Notes: generated by a model not told the origin, from the letters alone. A stretch of DNA of 42,170 nt from an uncultured Collinsella sp. (GCA_934630855.1 CAKTWW010000015.1:1-42170), one strand, 5' to 3'. Positions 1-8,116 are shown, counted from the stretch's first letter. Program-made: numbers and translations.

Positions 1-1133
1 ACCTTAAGGTGCGCACCGGCATCGATGTTGATGGGCTGGTTGGAGAGCCCCGGCGTGCTCACGGCCGATTCGCCCAGGTCGGGGGCGAATGCCAGCAAGC
101 CTTCGTAGAACTCGCGCTCGCTGGGGCGCGATGCCTGGTCGGTCGCGAGACACGACATGATAAGGTCGGCAAAAGCCTGGTCGTCACCCTTGTGGGCAAC
201 GAGCGGCTCGGGTTCGTTTTGCGTCTTGAGCAGGTAATACGAGCAGACCTCACGCGCTTGGTGCCTGGCTGCCCTAAAGGGGGTGTGCCCGCTGTAGAGC
301 TCGTAGAGGATGCTCGCGATGGCATATACATCGACGGCGGGCGAGCGGCGCAGCGCGGTAACGTTGGGGATATCACGGGTGAGCATCTCGGGCGCGGCAT
401 ATGCCGGCGTGGCATAGCGCCAAATGTCGGCGCGCTGCGTGAGCGTGTCGCTGCCCAGGGCCGGAACCGAGGAGCCCATGTCGACCAGGCACGGCTTAAA
501 CGCCAACGCCTGCACCTGCTCCTCGATGCCAAATTCGTTGGTGCGAAACATGATGTTCGCGGGGGACAGGTCGCGGTGCACGAGCGGCGTCTCGAGATTT
601 TGAGTCGACAGCAAGGTCCCCAGCACGGCGCAGCCTATCGAGGCGGTGGCGGTGCAGGTTACGCCCTCGCCGTCGTGCGGCAACATGCTGGTCGCTTTGT
701 CGAGCGACGTACCCTCGACCCACTCCATAAGGATGAGCGGCTCGCCTTGGCACGTACCATAGCCGTAGACATGGGGAAATCCGCGCAAGTGCGACACACG
801 GCAGAGGTTACGGTATTCCTCAAAAAGCGCGGCAGTGTTTGCTAGGTGCATGGCGGATTCGTCTGCCGTGCGCGACGGGGTGCTGGTGCCCAGTGCGCGC
901 ACGAGGGCGTTGTCCGAGAGCACCTTGACGGCAAAGCGTTCGGCAGAGGTGTTGTGCGCCATGAGCACGAGACCCGTGTTGCCGTGCGAGGAGCGGTCTG
1001 CCGTGACCATGAGCGTCATAAAGCGGCGCTTAGCGAGTTCCTCGTCGGCGGGGTTGACGGGGGCGGCGGTATCGAACGATTCGAGCTGAAAGAGAACTGT
1101 CGGGGAATCGGGCTGCGGAGTGGTGTCTGCCAT
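1..1133 (-). CDS. Ser/Thr protein kinase, C-terminus cut by window edge
   Basis: Protein kinase that would phosphorylate Ser/Thr on cytoplasmic proteins. The reading frame stays open from an ATG at 1133 to the left edge, giving 377 visible residues. Seen: the ATP-binding Lys in FAVKV (residue 70), a helix-C stretch FEEYRN, the catalytic loop HRDLSPANI, DMG where DFG is usual, and the activation-segment end AAPEML. The N-lobe and catalytic segments closely parallel the kinase at 2336-4942 (both have VYGYGT and MEWVEG), so the two are probably duplicates. The catalytic Asp and Lys are present, so activity is plausible despite DMG. A perfect inverted repeat (1151-1174) sits just upstream. It follows the FHA gene at 1230-2192 on the same strand, probably in one transcription unit. 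Whether a membrane segment follows the kinase cannot be seen. Confidence 0.9.
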   Translation of the reverse strand, partial: MADTTPQPDSPTVLFQLESFDTAAPVNPADEELAKRRFMTLMVTADRSSHGNTGLVLMAHNTSAERFAVKVLSDNALVRALGTSTPSRTADESAMHLANTAALFEEYRNLCRVSHLRGFPHVYGYGTCQGEPLILMEWVEGTSLDKATSMLPHDGEGVTCTATASIGCAVLGTLLSTQNLETPLVHRDLSPANIMFRTNEFGIEEQVQALAFKPCLVDMGSSVPALGSDTLTQRADIWRYATPAYAAPEMLTRDIPNVTALRRSPAVDVYAIASILYELYSGHTPFRAARHQAREVCSYYLLKTQNEPEPLVAHKGDDQAFADLIMSCLATDQASRPSEREFYEGLLAFAPDLGESAVSTPGLSNQPINIDAGAHLK

Positions 1134-1150
1134 GGTGACCTTATCTTGTG

Positions 1151-1174
1151 GTGTTGCGTCCACGGACGCAACAC
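1151..1174 (-). promoter_or_regulatory. Perfect 10-bp inverted repeat upstream of kinase
   Basis: Arms GTGTTGCGTC and GACGCAACAC are separated by 4 nt and lie 18 nt before the kinase ATG at 1133. There is no T-tract, so it is not an obvious intrinsic terminator. The arms contain the GTTGCG/CGCAAC words of the palindrome seen upstream of other genes in this island, though with a wider centre. It could be an operator or an RNA hairpin in the leader. Confidence 0.45.
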
Positions 1175-1190
1175 TTCTTGCCAAATACAC

Positions 1191-1228
1191 GTTGTGCCCG
1201 GTTCGCCACATACGGCGCCGGGCACAAC
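1191..1228 (-). terminator. Hairpin after FHA gene, possible terminator
   Basis: Arms GTTGTGCCCGG (1191-1201) and CCGGGCACAAC (1218-1228) are perfectly complementary. An inner GGCG/CGCC pairing lies in the loop. It starts just after the stop codon of the leftward FHA gene (1230). No run of T follows on the minus strand, so termination would be weak or the hairpin may instead be an RNA-stability or processing element. Confidence 0.4.
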
Positions 1229-1229
1229 A

Positions 1230-2192
1230 TTAAATTGCGAGTTTCATAACCAAAAAACGGGTCGTGGCACCCAGGCAAATAGTGTCGCTGTGCCACAGGG
1301 GGACGGGCGGGTACTCGACGCCGGGCCTGCGCGTATGGCGCGGCGGCTCGACGACGTGCTGGGACATGTCGGCGCCCGAGATGAGCACGGTGCCGTTGGT
1401 GGAGCCCAAGCCCTGCACGTACCAGTAGCCGTCCTTGGCAAAGACGCGCGCGTGGCGGCGCGACACATCGCGGTCGACATCGGTGATGGCGCCGGTGCCC
1501 GTGGCGAGCGAACCGATCACGGTACCGCCCTCGCCCTCATTGAGCGGGTACAGCGGAGGCTTGGCGGCGTTACCCACAATGCGGATGAGGCCCAGGCGCT
1601 CGGCATGCTTGACCTCGGGTTCGACGGCTGCGGTAAAGCCTTCGCCCACGCTGAGCTCGGTAGTGGAGAAGTGCCCGCCCATCTTGTCGGCGATGAGCGT
1701 CTCGGTCACCTGCACGGCGGCTTGCGGGTCGCACAGGCAGCCGCACGCCACGAACAGCGTGACAAGCGGCAGGGCGCAGTCGGCGGCCGTGGCGCCGGGT
1801 GCGGCGATGCGGTCGCAGGCGTTGCGGTAGATGCGGTCGTCGAGCCCATAGGTGCTCAGCGACTCGCGCATGGCGTCGGCAGCCTCGCCGCTGTAGTGCT
1901 CCGCCACCATGGCACGAGCCATCTCATTGCCACCAAGGTTGGAGATCAGGCGAGCGGTGATGTTTTGGGCCGTCTGGGTGATATCGGCAAACAGCTCGGG
2001 GCGCGGACGCTCGACGGGAGCGTGAACAACCTCGCGCGATAGGAACGTTCGCTCGTCCACGCGGTCGCGCGGTGCTTTGCCGCCGGCCATAGGGGTGGAG
2101 CGCAGCAGCATCCAGGCGGTATCGCGATTGGTGATCCCGCCGAACTTGCGCAGATCGTCGAACATGACGGAGCGCGGTGTCTCTCGATCCAT
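1230..2192 (-). CDS. FHA-domain protein with helical N-terminal region
   Basis: Predicted cytoplasmic phosphothreonine reader of 320 residues. I chose the ATG at 2192 because AAGGAGGGG precedes it at good spacing; the frame is open another 69 codons upstream, but that stretch is Arg-rich and contains the likely -10 box. About residues 205-320 form an FHA domain: a start near VIGSL, then SRRHARVF (the Ser/Arg/His phosphothreonine pocket) and GSTNGTV. The first 200 residues are mostly helical and match no family I recognise; they include a Cys cluster (ACGCLCDP). It lies between two related Ser/Thr kinases on the same strand, so it is a natural substrate or adaptor for them (inference). No signal peptide or membrane segment is visible. 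Confidence 0.85.
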   Translation of the reverse strand: MDRETPRSVMFDDLRKFGGITNRDTAWMLLRSTPMAGGKAPRDRVDERTFLSREVVHAPVERPRPELFADITQTAQNITARLISNLGGNEMARAMVAEHYSGEAADAMRESLSTYGLDDRIYRNACDRIAAPGATAADCALPLVTLFVACGCLCDPQAAVQVTETLIADKMGGHFSTTELSVGEGFTAAVEPEVKHAERLGLIRIVGNAAKPPLYPLNEGEGGTVIGSLATGTGAITDVDRDVSRRHARVFAKDGYWYVQGLGSTNGTVLISGADMSQHVVEPPRHTRRPGVEYPPVPLWHSDTICLGATTRFLVMKLAI

Positions 2193-2208
2193 TGGTCCCC
2201 TCCTTGCG

Positions 2209-2238
2209 GTTGCGGCACGCGGGTTGCGTTTTGCGTGC
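2209..2238 (-). promoter_or_regulatory. Sequence box shared with the 5051-5086 region
   Basis: Read on the plus strand, GGTTGCGGCAC is followed about 9 nt later by GTTTTGCGTGCA. The same two words, in the same order and similarly spaced, occur at 5051-5086 upstream of the next leftward gene. Here the box lies between a -10-like TATAGT (minus strand, 2257-2262) and the Shine-Dalgarno sequence of the FHA gene. Function is unknown; an operator or leader RNA element is possible. Confidence 0.3.
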
Positions 2239-2256
2239 AATTTGACGTTCCGACCT

Positions 2257-2262
2257 ACTATA
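2257..2262 (-). promoter_or_regulatory. -10-like box of FHA gene
   Basis: TATAGT on the minus strand, about 65 nt upstream of the ATG at 2192. No convincing -35 hexamer was found at 16-18 nt, so this is only a candidate. Confidence 0.3.
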
Positions 2263-2335
2263 TCCGATTGGGCGGAATAAAACATGCACGTCAACGCCGT
2301 CTTTACATTGCTATAAACGGGCTTGGGTGCAGGCG

Positions 2336-4942
2336 CTAGATAATCGCGTCGAATTTGGGCATAACGCGCCAGTCGCCGGCGTCGTCGAGCACGCCCCATT
2401 TGCCGCTATCGTTGTCCTGCACAGGCAAAAAGACGTCGGACGAGGTATAGAAGATATCGCCCATGGCGCGGAACTTGGGCTCGACTTGCCAAGCGCCGCT
2501 CACCGTCGAGCAGCCCCATAGGCCGGTCGCCTGGTCCTTGACGGGAGCCCAGCCGTTGGCGAACTCACGCGCCTCGGCAAAGGTGGCAGAGAACGCGCGC
2601 GTGCCGTCGGGCAGAATATAGCCCCACGAGCCGTCGTCGAACTGTACCGCGGCGCGGTTGCTGGCAAAGCGGCGGGCTGCCTTAAACTGCGGCTCGATCT
2701 TCCACTGGCCGTAGCCGTTGATGTAGCCCCAGGTGGTGCCGTCCTGCGTTGCGGGCCCCAGGCCGTTTGCCGAATCCCAGCCGCCCAGGCCCCTAAAGGT
2801 CGGCGGCACGTCGTTGCGCTTGCCGGTCTTGATGTAGATGTAGCCCCAGCTGTCCTCTTCGTTGCTCGAGCGGAAGGGGACAAAGTTGCCCAGCACCATA
2901 TCGCCCATGGCGTAGTACTTGGCATCGACGATCCATTTGCCCTGGCGGTTGAGCACGCCCCAAAAACTGGTCTGCGCGTCTTGGGCGACGGCGCCGTAGT
3001 CGTTGAAGGGCCGGGTGTCCGAGAACTGCGGCTCGATGGCCCAGTTTCCGTCTTGGTCGATGTAGCCCCACATGCCGCTCGGGGAATCGAGCGCGGCGGC
3101 AAGGCCGGCCCCGTAGAGGCACATGTCGCTGTAGGTCGGTTTGACCTTCCAGGCGCCGGTGTCGTCGATCAAGCCCCACTTGTCACCGCTTTGGGCGGCA
3201 TAGCGCATCTCCACGCTTATGCTTTTGGATGACGAAACGTCGTCCGAGGAATCGGAGTCGCTGTTCTTTTTGCTTTTGGACGAGCTGTCCTCGCTTTTGG
3301 CGTCTGTCGCAGCTGCGGTGTCGCTTCCGGTGTCCGAGTTGTGCGTCAGCAGGAAGGCGCCGCCGCCGGCAAGTGCGGTAAGGGCGAGTCCGCCCGCTGC
3401 CAAAAAGGCGCGACGCGAGACGGATGCGGCCGCCTTAGTTGCCGCGACTGCCGCAGGTGCCGCGGGCGCTGCCGAGGAAAAGCCGGCAGAGGCGGTGGAG
3501 GCGGAAGGGCCTGCCGCGGCGCCGCCGAAGATCGCATTTTGCGCGACGGGCGCAGCGGTATCGGCCGCTGAGGACACGGGCACACGCATGCTCGGCGCCG
3601 TGGCCGTCGCCGGTGCGGCAGGCATGGACGCGGCGGCCGACACAGCGGCATCGGCGCCATAGGCCGCCCGGGGTGCCTCGAGCACGACCGGTACGGGCAG
3701 GTAAGACGCGCGGTCCTGATGCCCGTTGTCGACCGGAGCGCCTTCGGCAGCAGCATCGGGTACGGCTGCAAACGGGTCGACCGGAGCGGCGACATTGTCG
3801 TTGTCCAGCGGAAACATGACCGGCTGCGCCGTGTCGAACGTGGCCGGCACGGGCTCATCGATACTTGTTCCAGGGCCAATGTAGGTGGTCTGGGCGTCCA
3901 TGGCCCTGATGCCCCAGACCGGCTCAGGCGTGGGCCAGTCGCCCAGCTCGCTCGATTGCCAGCGGCGCAGCAGGTCGAGCATCTGCTCGACGGAGGGACG
4001 CTGCTCCTGGTCGACGGCGAGTCCCGCCACGATGATGCTAATGAGCGCCTCATCGGCTGCCGTGCGGGCCTGCGGCACCTCAAAGGCCGTTTCGGTTTTG
4101 ACACGGTAGGGCGATGCGGTCCCCAGCGCCTGCAGGTTAAACGGGGTATGGCCACAATACAGCTCGTAGAGCACGCTCGAGAGCGCATAGATGTCGACGG
4201 TGGGACTCAGACGCCTGGCCTCGATGCCCGCGATATCGTGGGTGAGCATCTCGGGCGGCGCGTACTCGGGCGTGCCGCCGCGCCAGACGTCGGCGCGCAC
4301 GGTAAACGTGGGGTCGATGGGGTTGAGCGCCGTAGAACTGCCAAAGTCGATGAGGCGGATGTCGAAGTCGAGCGTGGCGAGCTGGTCTTGGAGCGAGCGC
4401 TCGCTCGTGGCGACCATGATGTTGCGCGGCGAGATATCGCGGTGGGCAACGCCGGTGTCCAGGTGCCGTACGTTATTGAGGATGGAGAGCACGGCCACGC
4501 CGATGGCCGCTACCGCATCGCCGCGCACGCCGCCGTCCTCGTGGGGGAGCTGCGGGGTGATGTGCTTGAGCGTGGAGCCCTCGACCCATTCCATGACGAT
4601 GAGCGGCTCGCCGTTGCTGGTGCCGTAGCCGTATACGCGTGGAAAACCCTTAAGGTGCGAGACGGTGAGCTGGTTGCGATATTCCTCGAACAGCACGGCG
4701 CGCATGCCGGCGGCGACGCGCTCGTCCGTGGTGTCGCTCACGTGCAGGCGTTTGATGGCAAAGATCTCGCCGGCGGTGTTGGTGGCGCGCTGGACTACAC
4801 CCGTGCCGCCCTGACCGGCCTCGCTTTGGACGAGGAACATCGAGAAGCGGCGGCGAGACTCGTCGCGCTTGGCGGGATCAAAGGCAACCGCGGGCTCAAA
4901 CGTATCGAGTACGATGAGCTCCTGCTGTCCTTGATTGTCCAT
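2336..4942 (-). CDS. Membrane Ser/Thr kinase with extracellular WG repeats
   Basis: Predicted transmembrane receptor-type kinase, 868 residues. The start at 4942 (MDNQGQQEL) has AAGGGGG upstream; 25 more codons are open but lack a better site. Residues 30-330 are a complete kinase: GQGGTG loop, Lys in FAIKR (64), HRD (167-169), DFG (199-201), APPE (228-231). An Ala/Pro/Val-rich linker follows to about residue 500, then one membrane segment (about 507-532) preceded by SRR, then a Ser/Asp/Lys-rich stalk. The C-terminal 300 residues contain eight WG-type repeats, recognisable by WG[YVL]I..DG.W...P.F. By the positive-inside rule the kinase is cytoplasmic and the WG repeats are outside (inference). 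WG repeats are usually thought to bind ligands or proteins; the ligand is unknown. It leads the leftward kinase-FHA-kinase group. Confidence 0.9.
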   Translation of the reverse strand: MDNQGQQELIVLDTFEPAVAFDPAKRDESRRRFSMFLVQSEAGQGGTGVVQRATNTAGEIFAIKRLHVSDTTDERVAAGMRAVLFEEYRNQLTVSHLKGFPRVYGYGTSNGEPLIVMEWVEGSTLKHITPQLPHEDGGVRGDAVAAIGVAVLSILNNVRHLDTGVAHRDISPRNIMVATSERSLQDQLATLDFDIRLIDFGSSTALNPIDPTFTVRADVWRGGTPEYAPPEMLTHDIAGIEARRLSPTVDIYALSSVLYELYCGHTPFNLQALGTASPYRVKTETAFEVPQARTAADEALISIIVAGLAVDQEQRPSVEQMLDLLRRWQSSELGDWPTPEPVWGIRAMDAQTTYIGPGTSIDEPVPATFDTAQPVMFPLDNDNVAAPVDPFAAVPDAAAEGAPVDNGHQDRASYLPVPVVLEAPRAAYGADAAVSAAASMPAAPATATAPSMRVPVSSAADTAAPVAQNAIFGGAAAGPSASTASAGFSSAAPAAPAAVAATKAAASVSRRAFLAAGGLALTALAGGGAFLLTHNSDTGSDTAAATDAKSEDSSSKSKKNSDSDSSDDVSSSKSISVEMRYAAQSGDKWGLIDDTGAWKVKPTYSDMCLYGAGLAAALDSPSGMWGYIDQDGNWAIEPQFSDTRPFNDYGAVAQDAQTSFWGVLNRQGKWIVDAKYYAMGDMVLGNFVPFRSSNEEDSWGYIYIKTGKRNDVPPTFRGLGGWDSANGLGPATQDGTTWGYINGYGQWKIEPQFKAARRFASNRAAVQFDDGSWGYILPDGTRAFSATFAEAREFANGWAPVKDQATGLWGCSTVSGAWQVEPKFRAMGDIFYTSSDVFLPVQDNDSGKWGVLDDAGDWRVMPKFDAII

Positions 4943-5050
4943 CTTCGCCCCCTTGGGTATCAGTCGTGATGTTGCGCGGACGGTGACGGTGCGACTGCCG
5001 TCCGCTTCCGCGCGCAATGTTCAATAGTATGGCTAGTTTCTCTCATTCGC

Positions 5051-5086
5051 GGTTGCGGCACTGTTGAAAAACACCGTTTTGCGTGC
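5051..5086. promoter_or_regulatory. Divergent intergenic region with shared box
   Basis: The 226-nt gap (4943-5168) separates the leftward WG-repeat kinase from the rightward zinc-ribbon gene. It contains GGTTGCGGCAC and GTTTTGCGTGCA in the same order as the box at 2209-2238. A minus-strand -10-like CATACT lies at about 5026-5031. I could not assign a rightward promoter with confidence. Confidence 0.3.
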
Positions 5087-5168
5087 AGACGTCGTGCCGC
5101 TGTGCGATGATGGGCGCGTTTGAGAGGGGCCCGCCGCGCCCCCAAACCTAGACGAGAAAGGACCCACC

Positions 5169-5702
5169 ATGGGTTTTCTTGACGAAATGCAGGCATCGCT
5201 CGACCGTACGGCTTCGGATGCCAACCGTGCCCTGCAGGTTAACAGGATCAAGAGCCAGATGAATGACGCCCTTAAGCGCCGCCAGCAGCTTGCCGGCCAG
5301 CTGGGCGCGAGCCTGTACGAGGCGACCAAGGACAACACCGAGCTGCGCCAGGGCCGCGAGGAACTCTACGACGGCATCGCCGCGATCGATAACGAGCGCG
5401 CCCAGCTTCAGGCCCAGATCGACGAACTCGAGCGCCAGGCGCAGGCCGCTGCCTATGCCACGGCGTTTGTCGATTGCCCGTTTTGCCATAACCGTCTGCA
5501 GCAGTCGTCTATGTTCTGCTCGGGTTGCGGTAAATCCATGGCCGAGATTCAGGCCGAGCTGGCACGCCAGGCGCAGGCCGCTCCCGTGCCGGTCGAGGCG
5601 CAGACTGCCCCTGCCGACGGCGCCGCGACGTGCCCCTCGTGCGGTGCGCCCATTCAGGCGGGCCACGCCTTCTGCATGAACTGCGGCCACAAGCTGGCAT
5701 AA
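5169..5702 (+). CDS. Coiled-coil protein with two C-terminal zinc ribbons
   Basis: Soluble protein of 177 residues, start ATG 5169 with AGAAAGGA upstream. Residues 1-100 are a long charged helix with heptad-like spacing (a predicted coiled coil). Two zinc ribbons follow: CPFC...FCSGCG at about residues 103-120 and CPSC...FCMNCG near the C-terminus, joined by an Ala/Pro linker. Zinc-ribbon proteins of this kind have no fixed function; they usually mediate protein contacts. It is the only zinc-ribbon protein here without a membrane segment and with the ribbons at the C-terminus, so it may be a cytoplasmic scaffold for the membrane zinc-ribbon proteins in the island (inference). It is divergent from the WG-repeat kinase. 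Confidence 0.85.
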   Translation: MGFLDEMQASLDRTASDANRALQVNRIKSQMNDALKRRQQLAGQLGASLYEATKDNTELRQGREELYDGIAAIDNERAQLQAQIDELERQAQAAAYATAFVDCPFCHNRLQQSSMFCSGCGKSMAEIQAELARQAQAAPVPVEAQTAPADGAATCPSCGAPIQAGHAFCMNCGHKLA

Positions 5703-5759
5703 TCGCCAGCGTTCGACGGCAGTTCAAACAGCGGGGACGAAACCTCAAAAAACATTTTG

Positions 5760-5778
5760 AAAGTTGCGCAACAACTTT
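5760..5778 (+). promoter_or_regulatory. GTTGCGCAAC palindrome upstream of zinc-ribbon gene
   Basis: Arms AAAGTTG and CAACTTT flank CGCAA, with the perfect palindrome GTTGCGCAAC (5763-5772) inside. It lies about 80 nt before the ATG at 5859. Matching sites precede at least four other genes in the island, so it is a candidate operator. Confidence 0.6.
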
Positions 5779-5858
5779 TGAGCGATAGCGGTGAATATGG
5801 TCGTGCGGACCTCAAAGGTCTGCACGACCTGTTGTTTAACCCCAAGGAGGTACCCGAT

Positions 5859-6761
5859 ATGTTCTGTCCCGGTTGTGGCGCCAAGATCGACGACGGCGCT
5901 CGTTTCTGCCCTGTTTGCGGCCAACAGATCCAGGCGGCGACCGCTGCCCCTGCGCACGCGGCCGCTCCGGCTCAGCCTCAGCATGCGTCTCAGCCCGCCC
6001 CCACGGCTCAGCCCGCGCCTGCCGCTCAGCCCCAGCCCGGCTCCGCCTTTGCTACGGCGCCCGCCATGCATGCGGCTGCCCCCGCCTCTGCCGTGCATCC
6101 GGCCCTGTCCGTTACCCGCATCATTCCCTGCGCGCTCGCAGTCATCGCCATTGTCTTTTCTTTTATGCCGTGGTTTAACACCTCGCCCTGGGTGATGCAG
6201 GCCTCGAGCTACGCGAGTCAGGGCGCCAATTTCCTAAGCCAACTTGCCGGCCAGGACACCGACTATTCGTCGAGCCTGGGCTTTGACGAGAGCTACAACG
6301 TCTGGAGCCTGGGCAAGGCCGGCGAGGTCGCCGTCACCTACCAGAGCATGTACGACTCGGCTTCCGATCTTGCCAGCTCGCTGAGCAGCTCCTACTACGG
6401 CGACGATTACTCCGATTCGGGCCATGGTCATGTCGTGGGCATCACCAACCCCAACTACGGCGAGGTTTCCTCCGGCGGCATCGCCTTTATCTCGATGGTC
6501 GTCACCGCCTTTTGGGCCCTCGGCATGCTCGCCTCGATTGCCGGCATCGTGCTCTACCTCACCCAGGGCCTCAAGGTCGTGCTGCCCGCCGGCTGTGGCC
6601 TTATGACGCTTTCTGTTTTGGCCTTTGAGCTGCTGTACGCCAGCTCCATGAGTGCGATCGGCTCTGCGACCGGCACTCCCATCTTTATGGCGCTGTTCGC
6701 CATCGCCGGCGCCGTGCTTACCTTTGTGCTGCGCGAGCAGGCTGCCCCGGTGGCCCGCTAG
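5859..6761 (+). CDS. Zinc-ribbon protein with four membrane segments
   Basis: Membrane protein of 300 residues. The start at 5859 (MFCPGCG) follows AAGGAGG at ideal spacing; an earlier in-frame start at 5757 would place the GTTGCGCAAC palindrome in coding sequence and is rejected. Residues 1-21 are a zinc ribbon (CPGC...FCPVCG). An Ala/Pro/Gln linker runs to about 80, and a first membrane helix spans about 87-105. An outside loop of about 110 residues rich in Ser, Tyr and Asp follows, then three more helices to the C-terminus. It is laid out like the gene at 21179-22096, so the two are paralogues. No catalytic motif is visible. A sensor or scaffold role at the membrane is inferred from the neighbours only. 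Confidence 0.85.
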   Translation: MFCPGCGAKIDDGARFCPVCGQQIQAATAAPAHAAAPAQPQHASQPAPTAQPAPAAQPQPGSAFATAPAMHAAAPASAVHPALSVTRIIPCALAVIAIVFSFMPWFNTSPWVMQASSYASQGANFLSQLAGQDTDYSSSLGFDESYNVWSLGKAGEVAVTYQSMYDSASDLASSLSSSYYGDDYSDSGHGHVVGITNPNYGEVSSGGIAFISMVVTAFWALGMLASIAGIVLYLTQGLKVVLPAGCGLMTLSVLAFELLYASSMSAIGSATGTPIFMALFAIAGAVLTFVLREQAAPVAR

Positions 6762-6813
6762 GGGATCGGCAAAAGGGTTCGGTGTGCAAGGCAGCTCGAT
6801 ACCGCAACCCGGC

Positions 6814-6847
6814 GCGGCCGTGGACATCGTCCCCGGCCGCTTTTTTA
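6814..6847 (+). terminator. Rho-independent terminator
   Basis: GCGGCCG pairs with CGGCCGC, with an inner GGAC/GTCC pairing, followed by TTTTTT. It ends the transcript of the zinc-ribbon gene at 5859-6761. Confidence 0.85.
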
Positions 6848-6900
6848 TCGACGGTTGCCCGCGTCAAGCAGGCAAAACAAAAAAAGTTTCGCCTTTTGGC

Positions 6901-6919
6901 AATGTTGCGCAACAACATT
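6901..6919 (+). promoter_or_regulatory. GTTGCGCAAC palindrome upstream of kinase
   Basis: Arms AATGTTG and CAACATT flank CGCAA. Compared with the site at 5760-5778, one arm base differs and the opposite arm carries the matching change, so the dyad symmetry is preserved. It lies about 55 nt before the kinase start. Confidence 0.6.
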
Positions 6920-6972
6920 TGAGTTTTTGCCTTCATGGTAGTGGTAGCAAAGAAAGGTAGGTGCTTAACAAG

Positions 6973-8046
6973 ATGGATCAGACGACCGAGAACAAGAACA
7001 TCGCGACGGCCCCGGTCGACGCGAAGGTTCGGATGATCGCCAGGCTGGCCGGCGTCGACGGCCTCAAGCTCGTTACGAGCGCGCCGGGCGGCTCGCAGGT
7101 CTTTGTCGGTTCCTGCACGGCAGACGGCCTGCGCGGCACCTCGTGTTCGTTCAAGCTCATCCGTGGCGATATCGCCCACCTGCGTCGCCAGGAGGATTTC
7201 TTCCGCCGCGTTTTGGACGTGCAGGCCGATGCCGGCGGCACTCTTACGCCGTCCTCGCACGGTCTGGCTCGCGTGCTCTTTCACGAGCTCGTCGCCCTTC
7301 CCGGCGACGATACCGTGCTTGCCGTGGTGACCGTCATGGTTCCGGGTGTGTCGTTTGCCGACGTGGTGCGCACCTGCGCCACGGGCGTTCGCAGCCTCTC
7401 GTTTGCCCAGACGCTGCTGCTGGTGTCCTCGTGCTTTGGCGCACTGGCGCGGGCCCAGGAGGCGTTTGACGGAGCGTTTGTCCACCAGGACCTTAAGCCC
7501 TCCAATATCGTGTTCGAGAGCGACCCGTTCGATCTGGCGGCTGACCTTTTGGGCGAGATTCCCCAAGCGGCCCTTATCGACCTGGACTACTCGTTTTTGG
7601 ACGAGGAGGGCGCCTACTGGGCCAGCCCGCACGGGACGCCGGGGTACCTTGCGCCCGAGTTGCTGATGGGCGAGGGCGAGGCCCGTCGCGCCCAGCCCGC
7701 CTCCGACGTGTTCTCGCTCGGCGTCCTTGCCCACGAGGCGCTCTGCGGCAGCCTGCCATATTTGGCGGGCGCTCCCGAGGCCGGTGCGTGCGGCAACGCC
7801 TGGAAGGACTTTTTCGAGGCCTGCCGGAGCACGGGGGCGAGCGCCATCGCGGTGGACGAGGAGCTTCCCGACGACGTCCGCAGCGCCATCCTGGCCTGCC
7901 TGGCGGAAGACCCGGCTGTCCGGCCTTTGGCATCGCAGGCGGCCGTCGCGTTTGACGATCTTGCCCGTCGCCATGTGCGGCTCAAGGGCGATTTTGTCGG
8001 GGATCGGCACGTGATGGATGTGGTGACACCGGTCACGCTGCTGTAG
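6973..8046 (+). CDS. Divergent Ser/Thr protein kinase-like protein
   Basis: Kinase-fold protein of 357 residues without a membrane segment. The ATG at 6973 is preferred; a GTG at 6961 in the same frame is possible but sits only 3 nt after AAAGG. Seen: HQDLKPSNI instead of HRD (catalytic Asp 173 kept), DLD instead of DFG (Asp 203 kept) and GTPGYLAPEL. The usual Gly-rich loop and VAIK motif are hard to place (SFKLIR is the best candidate Lys). It may therefore be a weak kinase or a pseudokinase that binds the FHA proteins encoded next (inference). It has its own palindrome upstream and is followed by a 119-nt gap with nested hairpins before the FHA operon. Confidence 0.75.
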   Translation: MDQTTENKNIATAPVDAKVRMIARLAGVDGLKLVTSAPGGSQVFVGSCTADGLRGTSCSFKLIRGDIAHLRRQEDFFRRVLDVQADAGGTLTPSSHGLARVLFHELVALPGDDTVLAVVTVMVPGVSFADVVRTCATGVRSLSFAQTLLLVSSCFGALARAQEAFDGAFVHQDLKPSNIVFESDPFDLAADLLGEIPQAALIDLDYSFLDEEGAYWASPHGTPGYLAPELLMGEGEARRAQPASDVFSLGVLAHEALCGSLPYLAGAPEAGACGNAWKDFFEACRSTGASAIAVDEELPDDVRSAILACLAEDPAVRPLASQAAVAFDDLARRHVRLKGDFVGDRHVMDVVTPVTLL

Positions 8047-8082
8047 GGGCCGCCGACCGGCGGCAACGTTGAGTTACTGGAC

Positions 8083-8116
8083 TGTTCCCAAGGTGTTGTG
8101 CAACAGTATGGGAACA
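8083..8116 (+). promoter_or_regulatory. Nested palindromes with GTTGTGCAAC core
   Basis: An outer inverted repeat TGTTCCCA (8083-8090) and TGGGAACA (8109-8116) encloses a second palindrome TGTTGTGCAACA (8094-8105). The inner one fits the GTTG-NN-CAAC pattern, and its context CAAGGTGTTGTGCAACA nearly matches the site at 14121-14139. It lies upstream of the five-gene operon starting at 8166, so it is a candidate operator. Confidence 0.55.

Noticed and set aside
3346..3420. Twin-arginine signal reading of SRRAFLAAGG in the WG-repeat kinase
   Set aside because: It lies about 500 residues into the protein after a kinase domain, so it is best read as an internal membrane segment with basic residues on its cytoplasmic side.
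5697..5714. Terminator after the coiled-coil zinc-ribbon gene
   Set aside because: GCTGGC/GCCAGC forms a 6-bp stem overlapping the stop codon, but no T-run follows, so it is too weak to call.
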